From positions 1-60,697 of the forward strand of contig JANDLV010000021.1 in NCBI GenBank assembly GCA_024330185.1: DNA of 60,697 nt. Direction: 5' to 3'. Origin of the DNA: Candidatus Siliceabacter maunaloa. GTDB taxonomy: Bacteria > Actinomycetota > Thermoleophilia > Solirubrobacterales > Solirubrobacteraceae. How positions within the stretch are numbered: the stretch's first letter is position 1; each line of letters begins with the position of its first letter. Of this stretch, positions 38,624 to 48,020 are shown piece by piece. The position numbers and the translations under genes are program-made. Below the pieces are notes generated by a model, which saw only the letters and a program-made list of their open reading frames with translations, was not told the DNA's origin and did no database searches.

Positions 38624-38860
38624 TCAGTCGCCTCGGTGCCACGGGGACGGGTCGCCGCCCCAGGCGCCGAGGCCGGGCGGCTCGCGGTGCACGCTCTCCA
38701 GCAGGTGCGTGCGCGCCCACCGGTCAGGGCGCGGGTCGGTGGGCGCCTGGGGCGCGGCGGTGGCCCGGAAGAACTGCTCCAACGCGGCCGTGATGGCCGC
38801 CGCCTCCTGCGGCGAGGCGCTGGGCGCGACGGACCGGAAGGAGGGACGGCGGTCAGGCAC
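38624..38860 (-). CDS. Small acyl-CoA carboxylase epsilon-like protein
   Basis: The 78-residue protein contains [20 protein letters not shown] and then [20 protein letters not shown]. The EEAAAI-helix followed by a W...LL..V.R segment resembles AccE-type small subunits of actinobacterial acyl-CoA carboxylases, though it is short and divergent. TAGGCT, six bases and a GTG start give a leaderless promoter. It is 3.5 kb from the PccB gene, so partnership is only a suggestion. Confidence 0.5.
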   Translation of the reverse strand: MPDRRPSFRSVAPSASPQEAAAITAALEQFFRATAAPQAPTDPRPDRWARTHLLESVHREPPGLGAWGGDPSPWHRGD

Positions 38861-38943
38861 GTGCCGAGCCTATCCTCGGGGGCATCCGGGCGCACCCGCC
38901 GACAGCCCGGCCCGCTACGAGACGAGAGCGAAGGAGCCAGCGC

Positions 38944-40599
38944 ATGGCCGATGACCGCCGGACCCTGACCAACCGCCAGGGCCATCCCGTGCACGACAAC
39001 CAGAACCAGCGCACGGTCGGTGATCGTGGGCCGGCGACGCTGGAGAACTACCAGTTCCTGGAGAAGATCAGCCACTTCGATCGCGAGCGCATCCCCGAGC
39101 GCGTCGTCCACGCCCGGGGCACCACGTCCTTCGGCTTCTTCGAGGCCTACGGGGCCGTCGGCGACGAGCCGATCGCGCAGTTCACGCGCGCCAAGCTGCT
39201 GCAGGAGAAGGGCAGGCGCACCGAGGTCGCCGTGCGCTTCTCCACCGTGGCCGGTGGGCGCGACTCCTCCGAGGCCGCCCGGGACCCCCGCGGCTTCGCC
39301 GTGAAGTTCTACACCGAGGACGGCAACTGGGACCTGGTCGGCAACAACCTCGCCGTCTTCTTCATCCGCGACGCGATCAAGTTCCCCGACTTCATCCACT
39401 CCCAGAAGCCCGACCCGGTCACCTTCCACCAGGAGCCCAACCGCCAGCTGGACTTCATCAGCCAGAGTCCCGAGTCGCTGCAGATGGTCACGCTGCTCTA
39501 CGGCCCTCGCGGTATCCCGGCCAGCTACCGGACCATGCAGGGCTTCGGCGTCAACACCTACAAGTGGGTCAACGCCCAGGGCGACACCCTCCTGGTCAAG
39601 TACCACTGGCTGCCCAAGCAGGGCGTGAAGAGCCTGACCGCCGCCGACGCGGCCGCCGTGCAGGGGCAGGAGCTGGGCGCGCACACCAAGGACCTCTACG
39701 ACGCCATCGAGCGCGGCGAGTACCCCGAGTGGGAGCTGTGCGTCCAGATCATGAGCGACGACGAGCACCCCGAGCTTGGCTTCGACCCGCTCGACGACAC
39801 CAAGGTCTGGCCGGAGGAGACCTTCCCTGTGCTCCCGATCGGGCGAATGGTGCTCGACCGCACAGTGAGCAACGTCTTCGCCGAGAACGAGCAGATCGCC
39901 TTCGGCACCGGGGTCCTGGTCGACGGGCTGGACTTCTCCGACGACAAGATGCTCGTGGGGCGCACGTTCTCCTACTCGGACACCCAGCGCCACCGCGTCG
40001 GCACCAACTACCTGCAGCTCCCGGTCAACCAGGCCAAGAACGCCGCGGTGGCCACCAACCAGCGCGACGGCGACATGGCCCACTACGTCGACGACGGGGG
40101 GGCCAACCCCCACATCAACTACGAGCCGACGCTGCGGGGCGGGCTTGCCGAGGCCGGCGGGGTGGGAGTCCCCGACGAGCAGGGCCCGCTCGTCGAGGGC
40201 CGCCTGACCCGCGCGCGCATCCAGCGCACCAACGACTACCAGCAGGCCGGTGAGCGCTACCTGCTCAGCGAGCAGTGGGAGCGCGACGACCTGGTGGCCA
40301 ACCTGATCGACGCGATCGGGCAGTGCGACCGCCCGATCCAGGAGCGGATGGTCTGGCACCTGCTCATGTGCGAGGACGAACTGGGCCTGCGGGTCGGCGA
40401 GGGCGTCGGCATCGGCCCCGACGACGTGCGCGACCTCGGGCCGCTGCGGACCCAGGCCCTCGACGACGAGGAGCTGGCCCGCCTGGCCAACCTCGGCGCC
40501 AACGGCCCCCGTGACGTCGAGGGCCACGTGATGACCCACTGCGTGCCCAACGAGCGCGCCGCCGTGGCCGAGGACCGGGAGCCCGCGAGCGCCGCGTAG
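38944..40599 (+). CDS. katA: Monofunctional heme catalase
   Basis: The 551-residue catalase disproportionates hydrogen peroxide. It has the distal His in RVVHARG, the distal Asn in [12 protein letters not shown] and the proximal heme-ligand Tyr in [14 protein letters not shown]. The product begins [22 protein letters not shown], as expected. AAGGAG lies about 9 bases before the ATG, one of the few clear Shine-Dalgarno sites here. It belongs to the small-subunit catalases with a modest C-terminal extension. Convergent with the next gene. Confidence 0.95.
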   Translation: MADDRRTLTNRQGHPVHDNQNQRTVGDRGPATLENYQFLEKISHFDRERIPERVVHARGTTSFGFFEAYGAVGDEPIAQFTRAKLLQEKGRRTEVAVRFSTVAGGRDSSEAARDPRGFAVKFYTEDGNWDLVGNNLAVFFIRDAIKFPDFIHSQKPDPVTFHQEPNRQLDFISQSPESLQMVTLLYGPRGIPASYRTMQGFGVNTYKWVNAQGDTLLVKYHWLPKQGVKSLTAADAAAVQGQELGAHTKDLYDAIERGEYPEWELCVQIMSDDEHPELGFDPLDDTKVWPEETFPVLPIGRMVLDRTVSNVFAENEQIAFGTGVLVDGLDFSDDKMLVGRTFSYSDTQRHRVGTNYLQLPVNQAKNAAVATNQRDGDMAHYVDDGGANPHINYEPTLRGGLAEAGGVGVPDEQGPLVEGRLTRARIQRTNDYQQAGERYLLSEQWERDDLVANLIDAIGQCDRPIQERMVWHLLMCEDELGLRVGEGVGIGPDDVRDLGPLRTQALDDEELARLANLGANGPRDVEGHVMTHCVPNERAAVAEDREPASAA

Positions 40600-40613
40600 C
40601 GCAGCGGCGCTAC
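40588..40613. terminator. Bidirectional terminator between catalase and membrane-protein gene
   Basis: AGCGCCGC (40588-40595) pairs with GCGGCGCT (40604-40611). An overlapping alternative hairpin GTAGCGC/GCGCTAC spans 40596-40613. Both stop codons (catalase 40597-40599, membrane gene 40610-40612) lie inside the structure. Confidence 0.55.
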
Positions 40614-41338
40614 GAGCGCGGGTCGCCGCCGCCCATCCGCTCGCGCTCGTCGCGGCGGATGCGCTCCTCCTCGTCGGCGCCGAGGTGGCGCTCCTGCTCG
40701 CGTCCGCGCTCCTCATCGGGGCCTGGGCGCCCCTCGTCGCGGCGCAAGCGCTCCTCGTCCCGCCCGCGGTGGTCGTCGCGAACGTGGTCGGTCGCCGCGG
40801 GGCGCTCCTCCACGACCTTCTTGCGGCGAGGCCCTCGGGGGGTCCCCTCCTTGCGGCCACGCCCGCGGGTGCCCTCCTTGCGGGCACGCCCGCGGGTGCG
40901 CGGCAGCAACGCGAGTGCGAGCAGGATCGCGGCCGGTGCGCCCCAGGCCAGCGTCGTCGGACCATCGGCGGCGAAGATGCCGAAGACATCGTCGCCGTAC
41001 CACAGCGCGATGCTCGACGCCGCGCCCAGCACGAGGCCGACGATCAGCGACAGGCCCTTGGCGCCCCAGTGCAACGGCGCGCCGAGGAGCAGCAGGGCGC
41101 CAGCGGCCGCGAAGAGCAGGTTCGTCCAGCCGTTGCCGAGGATGCCCAGGAACGGCTCGCCGTCCACGTCGCCGTCGATGGGCGCCGCTTCGAAGTTGGC
41201 GTCGCCGAAGATCAGCGCAAGTACGCCGAAGGCCAGCAGCAGCAGGCCGACGATGGCCACCGGCCCCTTGGCCAGCGAGCTCCCCCCCTTGCGTTCGGCG
41301 GGGCGATGGGGTCCGGCGGCGGTGCGCTGGCGTTTCAT
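40610..41338 (-). CDS. DUF4383-like membrane protein with charged repeat tail
   Basis: The 242-residue protein has four predicted membrane helices in residues 25-150 (GPVAIVGLLLLAFGVLALIF, WTNLLFAAAGALLLLG, LSLIVGLVLGAASSIALW, AILLALALLP), a DUF4383-like plan with an NG-W/NLL region. From about 155 the tail is very basic and then alternating Arg/Glu/Asp, with the element RKEGTRGRG repeated, encoded by a 27-base tandem repeat. GGAGG lies 8-9 bases before the ATG. Function is unknown. Confidence 0.65.
   Translation of the reverse strand: MKRQRTAAGPHRPAERKGGSSLAKGPVAIVGLLLLAFGVLALIFGDANFEAAPIDGDVDGEPFLGILGNGWTNLLFAAAGALLLLGAPLHWGAKGLSLIVGLVLGAASSIALWYGDDVFGIFAADGPTTLAWGAPAAILLALALLPRTRGRARKEGTRGRGRKEGTPRGPRRKKVVEERPAATDHVRDDHRGRDEERLRRDEGRPGPDEERGREQERHLGADEEERIRRDERERMGGGDPRS
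40840..40893. repeat. 27-base tandem repeat in the membrane-protein gene
   Basis: Two 27-base units beginning GGGT(C/G)CCCTCCTTGCGG lie end to end (40840-40866, 40867-40893), with the start of a third after. They encode the repeated Arg/Lys/Gly tail and could expand or contract in frame. Confidence 0.6.
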
Positions 41339-41421
41339 GGTCGGGTCCTCCTCGGTCGCGGACGGCGGCGCCTCACGGAGAAGGGGTACCCGCCGGCGCC
41401 GTGGCGCACCGCGAAGCGTCG

Positions 41422-42594
41422 CTACTCGTCCTCCTCGTCGCCGGCGGGCGGGGCGAGGCGGATGATGCGGTCGTCCTCCTCGACGGGGCTGCCGCGACCG
41501 TCGCGGTTGGAGGTGAGCACCCACAGCGTCCCGTCGGGCGCCTCGACGACGGCGCGCAGGCGGCCGTACTCGCCCTCCAGCAGCACCTCGTCGGCGACCA
41601 CCTCCGCTCCGTCGAGCTCGAGGCGGTGCAGCTCCTGGCCGGCCAGGGCGGCCAGGACGTAGTCGCCAGTCCACTCCGAGTCCTCGAGGGACACGAAGGT
41701 CGCCCCCGATGGCGCGATCGAGTCCTGGTAGATCTGCGCCGGCGCCGTGAAGTCGCCGTGGTCCTCGCCTTCCACCTCCGGCCAGCCGTAGTTCTCGCCC
41801 TCGCGGATCAGGTTGACCTCGTCGCAGCACGTGGGGCCGTGCTCGGTGGTGAACAGGCGTCCGCTGCCGGGCTGCCAGTCCAGGCCCTGGGGGTTGCGGT
41901 GGCCGCTGGAGACGATCTGGGGCTCGGTCGTGGAGGAGCGGAACTGGCCCGGGGTGAGGCGCAGCACCTTGCCGTTGAGCGAGGTCCCGTCCTGGGGCAG
42001 CGACTCGTCGCCGGCGTCACCGGTGAGCACGTACAGCGCGCCGTCGGGACCGAAGCGCAGGCGCCCGGAGTCGTGGATCGGCCCGGCGGCGATGCCCTCG
42101 AGCACCACCTCCTCCATCTCCATCGCGCTGCCGTCCTCCTCCACGGTCCAGCGCTGGACCTCCATCCCGTCGGCGGTGGTGACGAACAGGTAGGCGAAGG
42201 GCTCGCCGTCCTCGAAGCGCGGGTCGAGGTCGATGCCCAGCAGGCCGCCCTCCCCCTCGGCCTGGGTCTCGACCTCGGTGACGGGCTCGGGCGTGAGCTC
42301 GCCGTCGCTGGAGACCAGGCGCACCCGGCCGGGGCGCTCGGTGACCAGCGCGTCGCCCGAGGGCAGGAAGGTCACGTCCCAGGGAACCTCCAGGCCGGTG
42401 GTGATCACCTCGGCCTCGAAGTCGCCGTCGGCGCGCACGAGCGCGTCACCGGGGCCGGCCTCGGGCGCGGTCTCGGTGGTCTGCCCGGGCGTCTGGGGGG
42501 GCTGCTCCCGGGCGGCCGGTGGATCTTCCTGGGCGCCGCAGCCGGCGAGCGCGAGGAGGACGGTCAGCAGGAGGATCGAGAGGACGCGGGGCAT
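41422..42594 (-). CDS. PQQ-dependent soluble sugar dehydrogenase (lipoprotein)
   Basis: The 390-residue protein begins MPRVLSILLLTVLLALAGCG, a lipoprotein signal with Cys19. It is a six-bladed beta-propeller of the GdhB/YliI (aldose sugar dehydrogenase) family: VPWDVTFLPSGDALVTERPG, GLLGIDLDPRF, SGHRNPQGLDW and TEHGPTCCDEVN. Where most relatives have a small pair such as Gly-Gly, this protein has adjacent Cys-Cys after HGPT. It would oxidise sugars or aldehydes outside the membrane using PQQ. It is divergent from the sulfite reductase gene. Confidence 0.88.
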   Translation of the reverse strand: MPRVLSILLLTVLLALAGCGAQEDPPAAREQPPQTPGQTTETAPEAGPGDALVRADGDFEAEVITTGLEVPWDVTFLPSGDALVTERPGRVRLVSSDGELTPEPVTEVETQAEGEGGLLGIDLDPRFEDGEPFAYLFVTTADGMEVQRWTVEEDGSAMEMEEVVLEGIAAGPIHDSGRLRFGPDGALYVLTGDAGDESLPQDGTSLNGKVLRLTPGQFRSSTTEPQIVSSGHRNPQGLDWQPGSGRLFTTEHGPTCCDEVNLIREGENYGWPEVEGEDHGDFTAPAQIYQDSIAPSGATFVSLEDSEWTGDYVLAALAGQELHRLELDGAEVVADEVLLEGEYGRLRAVVEAPDGTLWVLTSNRDGRGSPVEEDDRIIRLAPPAGDEEDE

Positions 42595-42712
42595 CGTGGA
42601 ATCGAGGGTAGGAGGCCCGGGGACCCGGCAAAACCCCGAGACACCGATCGGGATTCGCTACATTGCGGCACTCGCTCCTCGAACCGCGAGACGCCGGAGG
42701 GATCCCTCAGCG

Positions 42713-44290
42713 ATGAACAAGAACGAGCGCATCAAGGCCGACAAGGACGGCCTGGACGTCCACGACGCCCTCATGCGCGCCGCGCGGGAGGGCTGGGAGA
42801 GCCTCGACGACGCCGACACGGCGCGCCTGAAGTGGTACGGGCTGTACCCGCACAACACCAAGGACGGCTTCTTCATGCTGCGCACGAAGGTCGTGCAGGG
42901 CGTGCTGAGCGCCGACCAGGCCGCCGTGATGGCCTCGATCGCAGAGGACTTCGGCCGCGGGATCATCGACTGCACCACGCGCCAGTGCTTCCAGATCCAC
43001 TGGATCACGCTGGACGACGTGCCGGAGATCTTCCGCCGCCTGGACGCGTGCGGCCTGACCACCACGGGTGCCTGCGGCGACATCGTGCGCAACGTGGTGG
43101 GCTGCACGCTGGCGGGCATCGCCCACGACCAGATCGTCGACGGCGCGGCCACGGCCGACGCGCTGCACGAGCACTTCCTGGGCAACCGCCTCTACTCCAA
43201 CCTGCCGCGCAAGTTCAAGATCTCGGTCACAGGCTGCGCCGAGGACTGCGCGCGCGGGCTCATCAACGACGTCGCGCTCTCGGGCGCCATCCACCCCGAC
43301 GGCACCCGCGGGTTCAACCTGCGCGTGGGCGGCGGGCTCTCCAGCCACCCGCGCTTCGCGCGCGCGCTGGACGTCTTCGTGTCGCCGCAGGAGACGCCCG
43401 AGGTCATCGAGGGCGTCGTGGCCATGTTCCGCGACAGCGACGAGAACCGCCAGAAGCGCGGCAAGGCCCGCATCAAGTTCCTCGTCGACGCCATGGGGCC
43501 CGAGGACTTCCGCGCCGAGGTCGAGCGCCGGGTGGGCCGCGAGCTGCGCCACGCCGCGCCCCAGCAGCCCGACATGCTGGGCCACGACCACATCGGGGTC
43601 ACGCAGCAGGCCGACGGCGAGCACAGCGCGGTGGGCTTCTGCGTGCCGGTGGGCCGGCTGCGCGCGGCCCAACTGGCCGAGCTCGCGCGCCTGGCGAGGG
43701 AGTTCGCCTCGACGCCCGAGGTGCGCCTGACCCACCAGCAGAACGTGCTGCTGCCCAACATCCCCGACGACCGCGTCGAGGAGCTGATGGGCACCGAGCT
43801 CGCCCAGCAGCTCAGCCCCCGCCCCACGCTGTTCACCCGCGGGATGCAGAGTTGCACGGGCAAGGAGTTCTGCGGGCTGGCCAAGGTCTACACCAAGGAG
43901 CGCGCCAAGGAGATCTCCGCGTTCCTGGACGAGCACGTCACGCCCAACGGCCACGGGGAGGACTTCCGCCTGCACTTCGCGGGCTGCTCCTCGTCCTGCG
44001 CCCAGCACCAGATCGCTGACATCGGCATCGAGGGCGTGCTCAAGAAGGTCGAGGGCGAATTCGTCGAGGCGATGGACATCCGCATCGGCGGGCGCCTGGG
44101 CCCCGATCCGCGCTTCGGCGAGCACGTGATCCGCAAGGTGCCCCACTGGGACCTCAACGAGACCCTGCTGCGCATCTTCACCGTCTACGAGACCAACCAC
44201 GCCGAGGGCGAGACGTTCCGGACCTTCGCCGCGCGCACGCCGGCGGACTGGTGGACCGAGCAGCTCACGCCGGAAGAGGTCGGGGCGTGA
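42713..44290 (+). CDS. Ferredoxin-dependent nitrite/sulfite reductase
   Basis: The 525-residue siroheme/[4Fe-4S] protein reduces sulfite to sulfide (or nitrite to ammonium). It has the paired repeats of the family, with GCAEDCARG in the first half and the cluster ligands Cys381/Cys387 (SCTGKEFCG) and Cys425/Cys429 (GCSSSCAQH). Neighbours (APS reductase, CysD, CysN) argue for sulfite. The ATG at 42713 has GGAGG about 12 bases upstream; the frame stays open upstream into the antisense of the sugar dehydrogenase. A TACATT near 42660 may be part of its promoter. First gene of the sulfate assimilation operon. Confidence 0.9.
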   Translation: MNKNERIKADKDGLDVHDALMRAAREGWESLDDADTARLKWYGLYPHNTKDGFFMLRTKVVQGVLSADQAAVMASIAEDFGRGIIDCTTRQCFQIHWITLDDVPEIFRRLDACGLTTTGACGDIVRNVVGCTLAGIAHDQIVDGAATADALHEHFLGNRLYSNLPRKFKISVTGCAEDCARGLINDVALSGAIHPDGTRGFNLRVGGGLSSHPRFARALDVFVSPQETPEVIEGVVAMFRDSDENRQKRGKARIKFLVDAMGPEDFRAEVERRVGRELRHAAPQQPDMLGHDHIGVTQQADGEHSAVGFCVPVGRLRAAQLAELARLAREFASTPEVRLTHQQNVLLPNIPDDRVEELMGTELAQQLSPRPTLFTRGMQSCTGKEFCGLAKVYTKERAKEISAFLDEHVTPNGHGEDFRLHFAGCSSSCAQHQIADIGIEGVLKKVEGEFVEAMDIRIGGRLGPDPRFGEHVIRKVPHWDLNETLLRIFTVYETNHAEGETFRTFAARTPADWWTEQLTPEEVGA

Positions 44291-44901
44291 TCGGCGCGCC
44301 GACCGCCGAGGACGTGCTGGCCGACGCGGTGCAGCGCCACCCCGGGATCGTGATGCTGTGCTCCTTCCAGAAGGAGGAGTCGGTGATCGTCGACGCGCTG
44401 GTGGGCAACGGGGGTCGGCTGCCGCGCATCGTGACCATCGACACCGGCGTGCTCTTCCCCGAGACGCTGAGCACGTGGCGGGCCTTCGAGGAGCGCTTCG
44501 GGATCACCGTCGAGGTGCAGGACGCCCGTGGCGACTGGACAGGCCCGCAGCACTGCTGCGGCGCGGAGAAGGTCGCGGCCCTGGAGCGCGCGCTGGCCGG
44601 CGCCGACGCGTGGATCACCGGCATCCGCCGCGAGCAGTCGCCCACGCGGACCGGCGCCCAGCTCGTCGAGCACGACGCGGCGCGGGGCATCGCGAAGTAC
44701 AACCCGCTGGTCGCGTGGACGCAGCAGGACCTGTGGGCGCGGATCGTCGAGCGCGACCTCCCCTACCACCCGCTGCACGACGAGGGCTATGCTTCGATCG
44801 GCTGCGCCCCGTGCACCCAGCCGGGCAGCGGGCGCGACGGGCGCTGGGCCGGGTCCGAGAAGTCCGAGTGCGGCCTGCACGTCACCCCCGCCCTCGGCTG
44901 A
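44287..44901 (+). CDS. cysH: APS reductase (phosphoadenylyl-sulfate reductase family)
   Basis: The 204-residue CysH-family enzyme converts adenylylsulfate to sulfite. It carries the four [4Fe-4S] cysteines of the APS-specific type, Cys90-Cys91 (HCCGAEK) and Cys173/Cys176 (GCAPCTQP), plus the redox Cys in SECGLH near the C-terminus. The cluster shows APS rather than PAPS as substrate, consistent with no CysC kinase being seen beside CysD/CysN. The GTG start overlaps the sulfite reductase stop as GTGA. Confidence 0.92.
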   Translation: MIGAPTAEDVLADAVQRHPGIVMLCSFQKEESVIVDALVGNGGRLPRIVTIDTGVLFPETLSTWRAFEERFGITVEVQDARGDWTGPQHCCGAEKVAALERALAGADAWITGIRREQSPTRTGAQLVEHDAARGIAKYNPLVAWTQQDLWARIVERDLPYHPLHDEGYASIGCAPCTQPGSGRDGRWAGSEKSECGLHVTPALG

Positions 44902-44919
44902 CCTGAGCGAGCTGCGCAC

Positions 44920-45801
44920 GTGGACCCGATGATCATCGCCTTCGGGCTGGCCGTGGGCGTCCTGGTCGGCCTGACGGGGATCGGGGGAGGCTCGCTGCTC
45001 ACCCCGCTGCTCATCCTCGTGGTGGGCGTCAAGCCGGTGGTGGCCATCGGGACCGACCTCTTCTACGGCGCGGTGACCAAGACGGTCGGCGGCTGGCGGC
45101 ACCTGCGCCAGGGCACCGTGGACCTGGGCATCTCGGGCTGGATGGCGCTGGGCAGCGTCCCCGGCTCGCTGCTGGGCGTGCTGGCCCTCAACGCGCTGCA
45201 GGCCAGCTACGGCGACGCCTTCGAGTCGGTGCTGCTGGGCTTCGTGGCCGCCGCACTGCTGGTGGTGTCGCTGGCCATCCTGGGCCGCGCGGTCTTCATG
45301 CGCGTCTTCGGGGAGAGCGAGACGGTAGAACTGACGCCGCGCCTGAAGACCAGCGCGGTGGTCATCGGCCTCACCCTCGGCGTCCTCATCGGGCTGACCT
45401 CGGTGGGCAGCGGCGCGCTGATCGGCCTGGCCCTCATCCTGGTCTTCCGCCTCACCCCCCACCGCGTGGTGGGCACCGATGTCTTCCACGCGGCGCTGCT
45501 GCTGTGGACCGCGGCGTTGGCCCACATGGCCAGCGGCAACGTCGACTTCCTGCTGGCCGGCACGCTGCTGCTGGGCTCGATCCCCGGCGTGTGGCTGGGC
45601 ACCGCGCTGCTGCCGCGCGTCCCCGCCGCGGGCCTGCGCCCGGCGCTGGGCTGCGTGCTGCTGGGTGCCGCGCTGGGCGTGCTCAGCAAGGCGGGGATCG
45701 AGGTGCCCGGCGCCGTCATCGTCGGCGTCCCGCTGGCCGCGGGCGCCCTGGCCTTCGCCGTCCATCGAACCCGTCGCGAGGAGGCGGTCGTCCCCGCATG
45801 A
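44920..45801 (+). CDS. TauE/SafE family sulfite exporter or sulfur-compound permease
   Basis: The 293-residue protein has eight predicted helices in two repeats, each beginning with a G-x-G-G/S-G turn (LVGLTGIGGGSLLTPLL; IGLTSVGSGALIGLAL), the TauE/SafE signature. It sits inside the sulfate assimilation operon, so sulfate uptake or sulfite export is likely (inference). An in-frame ATG three codons later (44929) is an alternative start. Its stop overlaps the cysD ATG. Confidence 0.88.
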   Translation: MDPMIIAFGLAVGVLVGLTGIGGGSLLTPLLILVVGVKPVVAIGTDLFYGAVTKTVGGWRHLRQGTVDLGISGWMALGSVPGSLLGVLALNALQASYGDAFESVLLGFVAAALLVVSLAILGRAVFMRVFGESETVELTPRLKTSAVVIGLTLGVLIGLTSVGSGALIGLALILVFRLTPHRVVGTDVFHAALLLWTAALAHMASGNVDFLLAGTLLLGSIPGVWLGTALLPRVPAAGLRPALGCVLLGAALGVLSKAGIEVPGAVIVGVPLAAGALAFAVHRTRREEAVVPA

Positions 45802-46724
45802 ATGCGATCACGAGAGCGATCACCGCAGAGCTCACCAACCTCCAGCAGCTCGAGTCCGAGGCCATCCACGTCATGCGCGAGGTCGCCGCGCAGCTGGAGC
45901 GCCCGGTGCTGCTGTTCAGCGGGGGCAAGGACTCGATCGTGCTGCTGCGCCTGGCCGAGAAGGCCTTCCGCCCCGGGCGCTTCCCGTTCCCGCTCATGCA
46001 CGTGGACACGGGCCACAACTTCCCCGAGGTGATCGCGTTCCGCGACCGTCGCGTGGCCGAACTGGGCGAGGAGCTGATCGTGGCCTCGGTGCAGGGGTCC
46101 ATCGACGCCGGACGGGCCATCGAGGAGCGCGGGCCGCGTGCCTCGCGCAACCGCCTGCAGACGGTGACGCTGCTGGACGCCATCGAGGCCCACGGCTTCG
46201 ACGCGGCCTTCGGCGGCGCGCGGCGCGACGAGGAGCGCGCCCGGGCCAAGGAGCGCATCTTCTCCTTCCGCGACGACTTCGGCGGCTGGGACCCCAAGCG
46301 CCAGCGCCCGGAGCTGTGGAACCTCTACAACGGGCGCATCCGCCGCGGCGAGCAGGTGCGCGTGTTCCCGCTGTCCAACTGGACCGAGCTGGACGTATGG
46401 CGCTACATCCACGCCGAGTCGCTCGAGGTGCCCTCGATCTACTTCGCCCACCAGCGCGAGGTCTTCGCCCGCGACGGCATGCTCTACGCCAACTCCGACT
46501 TCGTGGAGCTGATGGACGGCGAGGCGCCGTTCACCAGCTCGGTGCGCTACCGCACCGTGGGCGACATGAGCTGCACGGGGGCGGTGGCCTCGGTCGCCGG
46601 TGACCTGGAGACCGTGGTGGGCGAGATCGCCGCCACGCGCGTCACCGAGCGGGGCGAGACGCGCGCCGACGACCGCGTGAGCGAGGCCGCCATGGAGGAC
46701 CGCAAGCGTGAGGGCTACTTCTAG
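45798..46724 (+). CDS. cysD: Sulfate adenylyltransferase subunit CysD
   Basis: The 308-residue ATP-pyrophosphatase subunit forms APS from ATP and sulfate with CysN. It has the PP-loop SGGKDS (41-46), FPLMHVDTGHNFPEV, GGARRDEERARAKER and the CysD tail MEDRKREGYF. The ATG overlaps the TauE stop as ATGA, and its TAG shares a base with the GTG of cysN. Confidence 0.96.
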   Translation: MNAITRAITAELTNLQQLESEAIHVMREVAAQLERPVLLFSGGKDSIVLLRLAEKAFRPGRFPFPLMHVDTGHNFPEVIAFRDRRVAELGEELIVASVQGSIDAGRAIEERGPRASRNRLQTVTLLDAIEAHGFDAAFGGARRDEERARAKERIFSFRDDFGGWDPKRQRPELWNLYNGRIRRGEQVRVFPLSNWTELDVWRYIHAESLEVPSIYFAHQREVFARDGMLYANSDFVELMDGEAPFTSSVRYRTVGDMSCTGAVASVAGDLETVVGEIAATRVTERGETRADDRVSEAAMEDRKREGYF

Positions 46725-48013
46725 TGCTCGCCGTGGACGCCGTCGCCCCCGGGCTGCTGGAGGAGCTCGACGAGGGCGCGGGCCTGCTGCGCCTTGCCAC
46801 GGCCGGGTCGGTCGACGACGGCAAGTCCACCCTGATCGGGCGCCTGCTCTACGACTCCAAGGCCATCCTGGCCGACCAGCTCGAGCACGTCGAGGAGGCC
46901 TCGCGGCGGCGTGGCGGCGCTGTGGGGGACCTCGACCTGTCGCTGCTGACCGACGGCCTGCGCGCCGAGCGCGAGCAGGGCATCACCATCGACGTCGCCT
47001 ACCGCTACTTCACCACCGCCCGGCGCAAGTTCGTAATCGCCGACACGCCCGGCCACATGCAGTACACGCGCAACATGGTCACGGGCGCGTCGACCGCCGA
47101 CCTGGCCGTGGTGCTGGTGGACGCCCGCCACGGGGTGATCGAGCAGAGCCGCCGCCACGCCTTCGTGGCCGCGCTGCTGGGCATCCCCCACGTCGTCCTC
47201 GCCGTCAACAAGATGGATCTCGTGGACTTCGACCGGTCGCGCTTCGAGGCCGTCGCGGCCGACTTCCGCGAGCTGGCGGGGCGCCTGGGCCTCGACGACG
47301 TGACCGCGATTCCCATGAGCGCGCTGCACGGCGACAACGTGGTCGACCGCTCGCCGCGCATGCCGTGGTACGAGGGCGTGGCGCTGCTGGAGCACCTCGA
47401 GCAGGTCGAGGTGGCCCACGACGCCAACCTCGAGGACGTGCGCTTCCCCGTCCAGTGGGTCATCCGCGACCACGCCAGCGGCTTTCGCGGCTACGCGGGG
47501 CAGCTCGCGTCGGGCGTGCTGCGCGCCGGCGACGAGGTCGTCGTGCTGCCCTCGGGCCGGCGCACCACCGTGGCCGCCGTCGAGGCCTTCGAGGGACCGG
47601 TCGACGCTGCGGTGCCCGGCCGGTCGGTGACCGTGCGTCTGGCCGACGAGCTCGACGTCTCGCGGGGCGACGTCCTGTGCGGGGTCGAGGGCGCTCCCGA
47701 GCCCCGCCGCGAGCTGGAGGCCGACCTGTGCTGGCTGGCGCAGACCCCGCTGCACGGCCGCGGACGCTACGCGATCAAGCTCATGACCCAGACGGCCCGC
47801 GCGCTGGTCGACGAGGTCGTCCACCGCGTCGACGTGGTCTCCCTCGACGAGCAGCCCGCCGGCGGGCTGGAGCTCAACGACATCGGCCGCGTGCGTCTGC
47901 GCCTCTCCACGCCGCTGATCTTCGACCCCTACGCACGCAACCGCGCCACCGGCGCCTTCGTGCTCATCGACGAGGCCACCAACGACACCGTTGCCGCGGG
48001 CATGGCGCGCTGA
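46724..48013 (+). CDS. cysN: Sulfate adenylyltransferase GTPase subunit CysN
   Basis: The 429-residue EF-Tu-like GTPase activates CysD. Motifs are G1 GSVDDGKST (28-36), ADTPGHMQYTRNM, NKMDLVD and the CysN/NodQ C-terminal barrel pair. No APS kinase (CysC) domain is fused. This agrees with the APS-type reductase in the same operon. Last gene of the operon; seven bases separate its stop from the convergent permease gene. Confidence 0.95.
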   Translation: MLAVDAVAPGLLEELDEGAGLLRLATAGSVDDGKSTLIGRLLYDSKAILADQLEHVEEASRRRGGAVGDLDLSLLTDGLRAEREQGITIDVAYRYFTTARRKFVIADTPGHMQYTRNMVTGASTADLAVVLVDARHGVIEQSRRHAFVAALLGIPHVVLAVNKMDLVDFDRSRFEAVAADFRELAGRLGLDDVTAIPMSALHGDNVVDRSPRMPWYEGVALLEHLEQVEVAHDANLEDVRFPVQWVIRDHASGFRGYAGQLASGVLRAGDEVVVLPSGRRTTVAAVEAFEGPVDAAVPGRSVTVRLADELDVSRGDVLCGVEGAPEPRRELEADLCWLAQTPLHGRGRYAIKLMTQTARALVDEVVHRVDVVSLDEQPAGGLELNDIGRVRLRLSTPLIFDPYARNRATGAFVLIDEATNDTVAAGMAR

Positions 48014-48020
48014 TCGCGCG

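Noticed and set aside
40840-40893. CRISPR-like repeat
   Set aside because: Only two adjacent 27-base copies without spacers, inside a coding region; no cas genes.
38572-40989. Upstream 800-residue extension of the SpoIIE phosphatase frame
   Set aside because: It is antisense to catalase and to the AccE-like gene's region and has no domain; the phosphatase starts at 38571.
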